From Clostridiales bacterium (GTDB lineage Bacteria; Bacillota; Clostridia; Lutisporales; Lutisporaceae): DNA of 6,561 nt. The first letter of the stretch is position 1. Every line of letters begins with the position of its first letter. Position numbers and translations under genes: made by a program. The stretch lies in contig DUSG01000170.1 of assembly GCA_012842725.1 (NCBI GenBank), forward strand, positions 1 to 6,561, written 5' to 3'. Below are positions 1 to 4,975 of this stretch, piece after piece. The notes under the pieces are model-generated. The model did no database searches, had not been told where the DNA came from, and saw only the letters and a program-made list of their open reading frames with translations.

Positions 1-27
1 AAATAATATACAACTGAAAAAATATTA

Positions 28-56
28 TTGACACTTTTATATTATTAGATTATACT
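28..56 (+). promoter_or_regulatory. sigma-A-type promoter of the T-box/asnA transcript
   Basis: A perfect -35 box TTGACA (28-33) is followed after exactly 17 nt by TATACT (51-56), a good -10 box. A second TATAAT-like hexamer overlaps it at 56-61, but its 22-nt spacing is too long. Transcription would start near 62-65, about 20 nt before the first T-box helix, as expected for a T-box leader. Confidence 0.85.
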
Positions 57-84
57 ATAATATCATTATAATACATATCGCATA

Positions 85-380
85 AAGATTATGATGGGAA
101 GAGTAGATTAGGAAGGTAGTCCAAGAGAGTCGGTGCCGGTGGGAATCCGATACGAAATCCTAATTGAAGAACATCCCTGAATCTCTAACCGAAATCTTAT
201 AAGAGAGTAGGCTTAGACGCGGCCAAAGCGTTAAAATTGGGCGATATCGAATATTATTTTATATATAATATTCCGTATCGGCAGAGTGAACCATGTGGAA
301 GAACCATATGGTTAATTTGGGTGGTACCGCGGAAGTTAACCTTTCGTCCCTGTTTGAGGGATGAAAGGTTTTTTTATTTA
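85..380 (+). promoter_or_regulatory. T-box riboswitch, asparagine specifier
   Basis: This leader senses uncharged tRNA-Asn and allows read-through into asnA when asparagine is scarce. Stem I carries AGTA (102-105) opposite GAA (166-168), the loop-E/S-turn pair of the specifier loop. The helix 106-113/158-165 lies above it. The specifier codon AAC (Asn) is at 170-172, followed by the usual purine. A long hairpin (about 240-283) fits stem III. The T-box sequence lies at 318-332 with core TGGTACCGCGG. GGG (319-321) can pair with CCC (348-350), and GCG (329-331) with CGT (345-347). This forms the antiterminator with the seven-base bulge TGGTACC (322-328). TGGT in the bulge would contact the tRNA acceptor end; a T at the variable position suits the G73 discriminator of tRNA-Asn by wobble. 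The specifier agrees with the gene downstream. Confidence 0.96.
340..375 (+). terminator. T-box intrinsic terminator
   Basis: An 11-bp stem (340-350 with 358-368, one G-U pair) with a 7-nt loop is followed by a run of seven T (369-375). Its 5' arm shares bases 345-350 with the antiterminator, so the two structures exclude each other. This is the OFF state when tRNA-Asn is charged. Confidence 0.95.
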
Positions 381-422
381 GTTTTAATTTAGTAAAATAT
401 TTAGGAGTTGGAGGATATGAAT

Positions 423-1439
423 ATGGGCAAAGTAACATTCATTAAACCAAAACACTATAAGTCAATGAAAAACATCAGAGCAACACAAATTGCTATTAAA
501 AGAATTAAAGATTTTTTTGAAAGAAGATTGGCTGAGGAATTGAATCTTACTAGAGTATCTGCTCCATTATTTGTTGAAGCAAATAAAGGTATTAATGATA
601 ACTTGAATGGAGTTGAAAGACCTGTTTCTTTCGATTTAAAGGCTATAAAAGGTACAAACGTGGAAATAGTTCAATCTTTGGCAAAATGGAAGAGAATCGC
701 TCTCAAAAAATATGGCTTCAAACCTGGTGAAGGATTATACACGGATATGAATGCCATAAGAAGAGATGAGGATTTGGATAACATTCACTCAATCTATGTA
801 GACCAGTGGGATTGGGAAAAAGTCATCACAAAAGAGGACAGAAACTTAGAGTATCTGAAAAAGACCGTCAGAAGTATTTATAAGGTTTTCAAGGATACGG
901 AAGCATATTTGATGAAGCTGTATTCGGATTATGAGCCTTATCTTCCTGACGACATATACTTTATTACTTCTCAGGAATTGGAGGATATGTATCCGGATAA
1001 GACTCCGAAAGAAAGAGAAAATGCCATAGCAAAAGAGAAAGGAGCAGTATTTGTAATAGGCATAGGAGGAAAGCTCAAATCCGGAGAAAGACATGACGGA
1101 AGGTCTCCAGACTACGACGATTGGGAATTAAACGGAGACATATTGTTCTGGTATCCTGTATTGGAAATAGCTCTTGAGTTGTCCTCTATGGGAATAAGGG
1201 TTGACAAGGATGCATTGCTAAGGCAGCTGAAACTGGCGGGTTGTGAAGACAGGCTTGAACTTGAATACCACAGGATGCTCATGGAGGATAAGCTGCCATT
1301 GACAATAGGCGGCGGTATAGGTCAGTCCAGAATATGCATGTTCTTCCTGCGCAAAGCCCATATTGGAGAGATTCAGGCGTCAGTATGGCCCAGGGAAATG
1401 ATTGAGATGTGTGAGGCTCATGATATAGCGCTGCTGTAA
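423..1439 (+). CDS. asnA: aspartate--ammonia ligase (asparagine synthetase A)
   Basis: AsnA makes asparagine from aspartate, ammonia and ATP, releasing AMP and PPi. It is a cytosolic enzyme with a class II aminoacyl-tRNA-synthetase-like fold. Motifs typical of AsnA run in order: SLAKWKR (85-91), GEGLYTDMNAIRRDED (102-117), YVDQWDWE (125-132), GIGGKL (213-218), PDYDDW (229-234), NGDILFW (237-243), ELSSMGIRV (252-260) and TIGGGIGQSR (294-303). From ATG 423 the protein has 338 residues, against about 330 for the E. coli enzyme. The open frame can also start at TTG 408 (343 aa) or ATG 417. GGAGG (410-414) lies 8 nt before ATG 423 but only 2 nt before ATG 417, and the TTG overlaps it, so 423 is preferred. 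The gene is controlled by the Asn T-box just upstream. It stands alone: the long palindrome of element A begins 3 nt after the stop. Confidence 0.97.
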   Translation: MGKVTFIKPKHYKSMKNIRATQIAIKRIKDFFERRLAEELNLTRVSAPLFVEANKGINDNLNGVERPVSFDLKAIKGTNVEIVQSLAKWKRIALKKYGFKPGEGLYTDMNAIRRDEDLDNIHSIYVDQWDWEKVITKEDRNLEYLKKTVRSIYKVFKDTEAYLMKLYSDYEPYLPDDIYFITSQELEDMYPDKTPKERENAIAKEKGAVFVIGIGGKLKSGERHDGRSPDYDDWELNGDILFWYPVLEIALELSSMGIRVDKDALLRQLKLAGCEDRLELEYHRMLMEDKLPLTIGGGIGQSRICMFFLRKAHIGEIQASVWPREMIEMCEAHDIALL

Positions 1440-1441
1440 AT

Positions 1442-1624
1442 AAGAATAAGCATATGTGCAGTTCACAAAGGAATTGATTTTGGGTGGGTGCCTTCCAAAA
1501 GGCATCCATGCCTTGGGAAGGCTTGGGCAGCATCCGTGCTGCCCATACGATTTTTCTAGGGATATTTCGCTAAGAGTTACCAGCAAAATCAATAATTTGT
1601 TCACTTGCACATATGCTTATTTTT
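1442..1624 (-). repeat. palindromic structured element A (reverse orientation)
   Basis: This is a long imperfect inverted repeat. Positions 1445-1460 and 1606-1621 are perfectly complementary over 16 bp, and pairing continues inward with small bulges to about 1482/1585. Read on the minus strand it contains TCTTAGCGAA (1575-1566) and CGTATG (1549-1544). Hairpin h1 (1545-1524) has a 9-bp stem and loop CGGA. After a single A, hairpin h2 (1522-1490) has stem GCCTTCC/GGAAGGC and an inner 6-bp stem with loop TGGA. Both apical loops read CANGGATG on this strand. The order, spacing and loops match elements B and C, but the stem sequences differ. The plus-strand palindrome ends in ATTTTT directly after asnA, so it may also terminate asnA. 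It may be a MITE-like repeat or an RNA element; I do not know this family. Confidence 0.8.
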
Positions 1625-1652
1625 CAGACACTGTAGTTTTCTAAGATACAAT
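1623..1652 (+). promoter_or_regulatory. weak candidate promoter upstream of element B
   Basis: TTCAGA (1623-1628) and TACAAT (1647-1652) are separated by 18 nt and precede element B. The -35 match is poor (4 of 6). If active, it would transcribe B and C in the orientation that exposes the GGA loops. This is a weak call in AT-rich DNA. Confidence 0.2.
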
Positions 1653-1673
1653 GTAATAAGAATAGGAGAATGT

Positions 1674-1908
1674 TACAGTAACTTGGCATATTAGGTATGT
1701 GCTGAAGATATATTGTGAGCTTTGTCAGCAGTTCTTAGCGAAGAACGAGCTAAAAAAGCCGTAAGGCTGGCAAGGATGCCAGCCTAGGCATCCTTGAGAC
1801 ATGGATGTCTTTTGGATGCCGTTAGGCTTTTTGCGAGTTCAAGCTGTAGAACTGCCAAAGCGAACTCTTATATCTGAAGCACATACCTAATATGCATGAT
1901 ATACTGTA
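1674..1908 (+). repeat. palindromic structured element B
   Basis: The outer arms TACAGTA (1674-1680)/TACTGTA (1902-1908) enclose an 18-bp perfect stem (1686-1703 with 1878-1895). Further paired blocks follow, for example GCAGTTCT (1728-1735) with AGAACTGC (1848-1855), and AAAAAGCC (1753-1760) with GGCTTTTT (1825-1832). The apex is a three-way junction with linkers GTA (1761-1763), A (1786) and GTTA (1821-1824). Hairpin h1 (1764-1785) has a 9-bp stem and loop AGGA. Hairpin h2 (1787-1820) has stem GGCATCC/GGATGCC and an inner stem AGACA/TGTCT with loop TGGA. TCTTAGCGAA (1733-1742) lies 17 nt before CGTAAG (1760-1765). No open reading frame spans it. The architecture is shared with A and C while the stem sequences change, so structure seems to be conserved. 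Confidence 0.85.
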
Positions 1909-2177
1909 GCTTAATTCTATACAGTAAAACATAATGGATATATAATAGAGCATTTTTATTAACTTTGTATGTGACTCTTTGCGAAATCTAAAATAGAGAA
2001 TTCGTAAGCGCGACATGGATGTCGCGCTAGGCGCAAAATGCGAAGCTTAGGGCAAGGATGCCCGTTTTGCGCCGTTAGAATTCTCTTTTAGATGAGCATT
2101 AGAGTCACCAAAGCTAATAACTTATGCGATATTATATATCCATTATGTTTACTAAGGTAGCTACAGTAACTATGCAT
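1892..2177 (+). repeat. palindromic structured element C
   Basis: This is the largest of the three. ATGCAT and ACTGTAGCT (1892-1911) pair with AGCTACAGT and ATGCAT (2159-2177). A 21-bp perfect stem joins 1927-1947 to 2130-2150, GTGACTCT (1971-1978) pairs with AGAGTCAC (2101-2108), and 1986-2003 pairs with 2078-2093 with one 2-nt bulge. The apical three-way junction has linkers GTA (2004-2006), A (2029) and GTTA (2074-2077), identical to element B. Hairpin h1 (2007-2028) is a perfect 9-bp stem with loop TGGA. Hairpin h2 (2030-2073) has stem GGCGCAAAA/TTTTGCGCC, an 11-nt bulge, and an inner stem GGGCA/TGCCC with loop AGGA. CTCTTTGCGAA (1975-1985) lies 17 nt before CGTAAG (2003-2008). The left end overlaps the right end of element B by 17 nt. 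Confidence 0.85.
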
Positions 2178-2340
2178 CCCTAAAGCAATACCCTAGGCTA
2201 TGCTACATGAAACCCGAGTCACGCGTCATGAGGCAAGACCACAAAGAATTACCCTAGGCAACGCAACAAACAACACGCAGCCTGCAGCGCAGCAATATAG
2301 TATGGGAATACCCTAACAGCACTATGAGGCATAGTGTAAA
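2178..2340. repeat. degenerate ~60-nt tandem repeat with ACCCTAGGC core
   Basis: ACCCTAGGC occurs at 2190-2198 and 2251-2259, and a decayed copy ACCCTAACAGC at 2310-2320, giving periods of 61 and 59 nt. Each core follows a short A/T-rich tract ending in AAT or ATT. Two copies of ATGAGGCA (2229-2235 region and 2324-2331) and small hairpins, such as CACTATG/CATAGTG (2320-2336), also occur. The stretch has no long open frame. CTAGG also appears in elements A, B and C, so it may be a related or secondary repeat. I do not recognise the family. Confidence 0.5.
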
Positions 2341-2423
2341 ATATATTATAATCTGCAAAATAATGATATATTATATATAAGCATTAATACGATCCAAATA
2401 ATCTATCAGGGAGAAACACAAAG

Positions 2424-3350
2424 ATGGTTATGAAATGGGATGACAAAAGATACTATAGCCTGAACTATTTTCTCAGGCAGAAGTTCGGAGAAAAGGTCAT
2501 AAAAATATCTCTTGATGCAGGCTTTACCTGTCCTAACAGAGATGGAAGTAAATCAAGAGGCGGATGTATATTCTGTAGTCCCAGAGGTTCGGGAGACTTT
2601 ACGATGACGAGTCCGGATCTTTCACAGCAGTTTGAAGAAGCCAAAGTGATGATGAGCAAAAAATGGAAAAAGGGCAAGTACATCGGCTATTTTCAGGCCT
2701 ATACCAATACCTACGCACCTGTGAAAGTATTGAGAGAGAAATATTATACAATTCTGAATAAAGAGGACGTGGTGGGCCTCGCTATAGCCACAAGGCCTGA
2801 TTGCTTGCCTGAAGACGTGCTGGAGCTTTTGGAAGAAATAAATAATAAGACATATCTTTGGGTAGAACTGGGGTTGCAGACCATTCATGAAGAAACTGCA
2901 AAGCTGATAAACAGGGAATATCCGTTAAGTGATTATATAAACGCGGTGAAAGAGTTGAGAAAGAGAAATATAGATGTTGTTACCCATTGTATATTGGGAC
3001 TTCCCGGAGAAACCAAGGAGGACATGCTTCAAACCGTTGATTTTGTAGCGCATACAGATACCCAAGGAATAAAACTTCATCTTCTACATCTGATGAAGGA
3101 TACTCCTATGGTGAAACTCTATGAGGAAGGCAGGCTTAAGTTGATGGAAAAAGATGAATATGTGGATCTAGTTGTTGATTGCTTAGAGATACTTCCACCT
3201 AACATGGTGATACACAGGCTTACCGGTGACGGTCCAAGAGATACATTGATAGGTCCCAAATGGAGCCTGAATAAATGGGAAGTTTTGAATTCCATAGATG
3301 ACAGATTAGTTGAGAGAGATACATGGCAGGGTAAGAAATTCAGATTATAG
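2424..3350 (+). CDS. ytqA: TIGR01212-family radical SAM protein (YtqA/YhcC type)
   Basis: This is a radical SAM enzyme of the YtqA/YhcC family with the expected length (308 aa). The cluster-binding motif is atypically spaced: Cys36, then Cys48 and Cys51 in GGCIFC (CX11CX2C), as usual in this family. Other family blocks are TRPDCLPEDVL (123-133), WVELGLQT (146-153), HCILGLPGE (188-196) and LTGDGPRDTLIGPKW (266-280). In Bacillus subtilis, YtqA (renamed MnmL) works with the methylase MnmM (YtqB) in making mnm5s2U at the tRNA wobble position. That role is possible here but not certain: no mnmM is visible next to the gene, and the family also contains YhcC-type members of unknown function. The start is ATG 2424, 10 nt after AGGGAG (2408-2413); ATG 2430 is too far from it. 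A TATAAT at 2347-2352 has no convincing -35 box. The stop overlaps the stop of the convergent DUF3870 gene. Confidence 0.92.
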   Translation: MVMKWDDKRYYSLNYFLRQKFGEKVIKISLDAGFTCPNRDGSKSRGGCIFCSPRGSGDFTMTSPDLSQQFEEAKVMMSKKWKKGKYIGYFQAYTNTYAPVKVLREKYYTILNKEDVVGLAIATRPDCLPEDVLELLEEINNKTYLWVELGLQTIHEETAKLINREYPLSDYINAVKELRKRNIDVVTHCILGLPGETKEDMLQTVDFVAHTDTQGIKLHLLHLMKDTPMVKLYEEGRLKLMEKDEYVDLVVDCLEILPPNMVIHRLTGDGPRDTLIGPKWSLNKWEVLNSIDDRLVERDTWQGKKFRL

Positions 3351-3689
3351 CAGAACGTTTTTTCCCGCTTTCGAGTCTACGTATTTTTTCTGCGCGTCTT
3401 TGAAAGCGACAATGATGGCTTTTTGTGAAGAACCAAGATACCTTCTTTCTACCTCTGCCTTTACTTGTTCGTGATCGCATGTTATTTTTTTCCCTATAAA
3501 AATTGTTTTGATGAATTCATTGGTCAGAGGCAGTATGGAGTTGCATTCCACATCGATTATTTCTTCGGTTTCGTTGTCGATAACAAAAGCAATGAAAAAG
3601 GCACCATATACATGGGTGATGGGATTGTTCTGCTGGGATTTGGAATTACCGACAATATAAGTAGTATTGGTATTGTATTTTAAATTCAT
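3345..3689 (-). CDS. DUF3870 domain-containing protein
   Basis: This 114-aa soluble protein of unknown function matches the DUF3870 pattern over nearly its whole length. It has YIVGNSK (11-17), NPITH (22-26), a hydrophobic strand FFIAFVID (31-38), then DVEC (46-49), a helix around FIKTIF (59-64) and the hallmark RRYLGSSQKA (82-91) before a Lys-rich tail. There is no signal peptide or membrane segment. The start is firm: AAGGAGG (complement of 3699-3705) lies 9 nt before the ATG. The TAA (complement of 3345-3347) overlaps the end of the convergent ytqA gene by 6 nt. No terminator lies between the two genes, so each transcript probably runs into the other. Family members are small single-domain proteins found in Clostridia; I infer no reaction. 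Confidence 0.88.
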   Translation of the reverse strand: MNLKYNTNTTYIVGNSKSQQNNPITHVYGAFFIAFVIDNETEEIIDVECNSILPLTNEFIKTIFIGKKITCDHEQVKAEVERRYLGSSQKAIIVAFKDAQKKYVDSKAGKNVLL

Positions 3690-3816
3690 GGGAAACTCCC
3701 TCCTTATTGAATAAGTTACTATAAAAACGTTTCCTCTTCAATAATACTATAAAATTCATGTATATGTATATTTTCTTGTATGCATTGGGGTGGAAAGACA
3801 TTTAATTGGAACAGAA

Positions 3817-3906
3817 ATGGCAAAACTGGAGGATACAAAATATATAACACTGGAATTAAAAAGGAATTTTTCGAAATATATAGAATATATAAAACTAAGA
3901 TTTTGA
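3817..3906 (+). other. possible 29-codon small ORF, doubtful
   Basis: ATG 3817 opens a 29-residue frame, MAKLEDTKYITLELKRNFSK followed by YIEYIKLRF, that looks protein-like in composition. It lacks a clear ribosome binding site and stops inside the 5' arm of the hairpin at 3899-3952. An overlapping 76-codon frame (3780-4010) has its stop inside the terminator stem. The two frames together could be a remnant of a broken small gene, or chance in AT-rich DNA. Confidence 0.12.
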
Positions 3907-3952
3907 TAGCCTTATCGGCAATGGAATTTGAGCTGATAAATTATCAAAATCG
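3899..3952 (+). other. hairpin in the leader of the NlpC/P60 gene
   Basis: GATTTTGATA (3899-3908) and TATCAAAATC (3943-3952) are perfect inverted 10-mers. Pairing resumes inside with TTATC (3912-3916)/GATAA (3936-3940) and a GC pair step. It sits 34 nt before the terminator-like hairpin and about 115 nt before the NlpC/P60 start. It resembles no riboswitch I know. The rest of the 360-nt divergent region (3690-4068) shows a direct repeat ACTATAAAA (3718-3726 and 3746-3754) and nothing else I can name. Confidence 0.4.
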
Positions 3953-3985
3953 CAAGATGTCGCAACATTTATTTATCGTAAATGG

Positions 3986-4030
3986 AGTTCGGCAGAGAAG
4001 GTTATTATAACTTTTTCTACCGAATTTTTT
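3986..4030 (+). terminator. terminator-like hairpin upstream of the NlpC/P60 gene
   Basis: A 19-position stem joins 3986-4004 to 4008-4026 with a TTA loop, three G-U pairs and one mismatch. It is followed by TTTT (4027-4030) and more A/T. In the plus direction it would end a short transcript about 20 nt before the ribosome binding site of the NlpC/P60 gene. It may therefore be an attenuator, or the end of a small RNA or decayed gene. No T-tract follows it on the minus strand. Confidence 0.5.
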
Positions 4031-4068
4031 AATTATATATGATTAATATGTTAGGGGTGTTGATGATT

Positions 4069-4887
4069 ATGAATAAACTGGCAATAGTAAAAAACAATGT
4101 GATACCACTGAAACTGAATCCTTCATTTGAGAGCGAAATTGCCGATGAGGGTCTGTATGGTATGGTGCTTGAGCTTAAGGAAGATGTAGGCAATGGATGG
4201 TACAGAGCGAGAACCCATTATGATTATGAAGGTTATGTACATGAAAGCGATATACTCATAGACAGCGAAAGGGCAAAGGAATGGTCTGTAATTGCAGATT
4301 ATTACATTTGTCACAATATGGCTGACGTAATGGCAGAGCCCAAATATGCAAGTTATCAGTTAATAACTCTCACAAGAGGAGCCTTTATTAATGTGACAGG
4401 TAAAGAAAAAGATAGATGGTGCGAAATTCAGCTTATTGATAAAAGAAAAGGTTGGATTCGAAAGGAATTCTGCAAGAAAATGCCTCATTATGATTTGGAA
4501 AAGGAAGAAGAAACAGTCAGGCAGAGCATTCTTGATACAGCTTATTCATACTTAGATACCCAATACAGATGGGGTGGGAAGAGCCCTATGGGCATAGATT
4601 GTTCAGGTTTCGTTTCCATGTGCTACATGCTTAACGGAATAATTATATACAGAGATGCAGTATTGAAAGAAGAATATATGAGAAAGATTCCGCCGGAAGA
4701 AGTGAAGCCTGCCGATGCATTGTTTTTCCCGGGACATATAGCCATGTATATAGGATATGGAAAGTATATCCATTCAACCGGAAGCGCAGGTAAAGTAGTT
4801 ATAAATAGCCTGAATCCGGAGGATGAAGATTACAGAGAAGATCTGCATAAATCTTTGTATGCTGTAGGAACGGTATTTGGCAGATAA
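4069..4887 (+). CDS. SH3b + NlpC/P60 cysteine peptidase, YkfC-like
   Basis: This is a probable gamma-D-glutamyl-L-diamino acid endopeptidase acting on murein peptides. Two SH3b-like domains (about 1-65 and 75-137) precede an NlpC/P60 domain (about 150-270). The catalytic Cys178 lies in MGIDCSGF after YRWGGKSP (166-173), His223 is in GHIAMYIG and His235 in YIHSTG. The 12-residue gap between the two histidines matches YkfC-type enzymes. No signal peptide or membrane segment exists with any start, which suggests the cytosolic, peptide-recycling type rather than a secreted lysin. The open frame extends to ATG 4039. AGGGGTG (4053-4059) points to ATG 4069 (272 aa, spacing 9) or less likely ATG 4063. 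The usual partner, an L-Ala-D/L-Glu epimerase gene, is not in the window. The coiled-coil gene follows after 88 nt with no terminator between. Confidence 0.88.
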   Translation: MNKLAIVKNNVIPLKLNPSFESEIADEGLYGMVLELKEDVGNGWYRARTHYDYEGYVHESDILIDSERAKEWSVIADYYICHNMADVMAEPKYASYQLITLTRGAFINVTGKEKDRWCEIQLIDKRKGWIRKEFCKKMPHYDLEKEEETVRQSILDTAYSYLDTQYRWGGKSPMGIDCSGFVSMCYMLNGIIIYRDAVLKEEYMRKIPPEEVKPADALFFPGHIAMYIGYGKYIHSTGSAGKVVINSLNPEDEDYREDLHKSLYAVGTVFGR

Positions 4888-4898
4888 AATATGAATAT

Positions 4899-4927
4899 TT
4901 GATACTATATACTAAATCTTATATCTG
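4899..4927 (+). promoter_or_regulatory. weak candidate promoter of the coiled-coil gene
   Basis: TTGATA (4899-4904) is followed after 17 nt by TATCTG (4922-4927), a good -35 with a poor -10. It lies in the 88-nt gap before the coiled-coil gene. The gene could instead be read through from the NlpC/P60 gene, since no terminator is visible. Confidence 0.25.
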
Positions 4928-4975
4928 TGCTATTATTTGTATATATAGCTTTTTATTACTAAAAGGTGATTTATT

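Noticed and set aside
408..422. TTG 408 or ATG 417 as the start of asnA
   Set aside because: GGAGG at 410-414 overlaps or lies too close to these codons; it is ideally placed (8 nt) for ATG 423, and the protein then has the usual family length.
1456..1644. 62-codon plus-strand frame and minus-strand frames within 1279-1610
   Set aside because: They lie across the hairpins of element A or antisense to asnA, have no ribosome binding site and show no protein family features. The palindrome explains the sequence.
1822..2016. 64-codon minus-strand frame
   Set aside because: It spans the right arm of element B and the left arm of C, so its sequence is dictated by the inverted repeats; composition and start are unconvincing.
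1740..2080. tRNA genes or a CRISPR array in the hairpin-rich region
   Set aside because: There is no T-loop, anticodon-loop or CCA pattern fitting a tRNA, and the repeats are palindromes with different stems rather than identical repeats with equal-length spacers.
3465..3683. 72-codon plus-strand frame
   Set aside because: It is the antisense shadow of the well-supported DUF3870 gene.
3780..4010. 76-codon plus-strand frame as a real gene
   Set aside because: It has no ribosome binding site, its stop falls inside a terminator-like stem, it overlaps another small frame, and it resembles no known protein.
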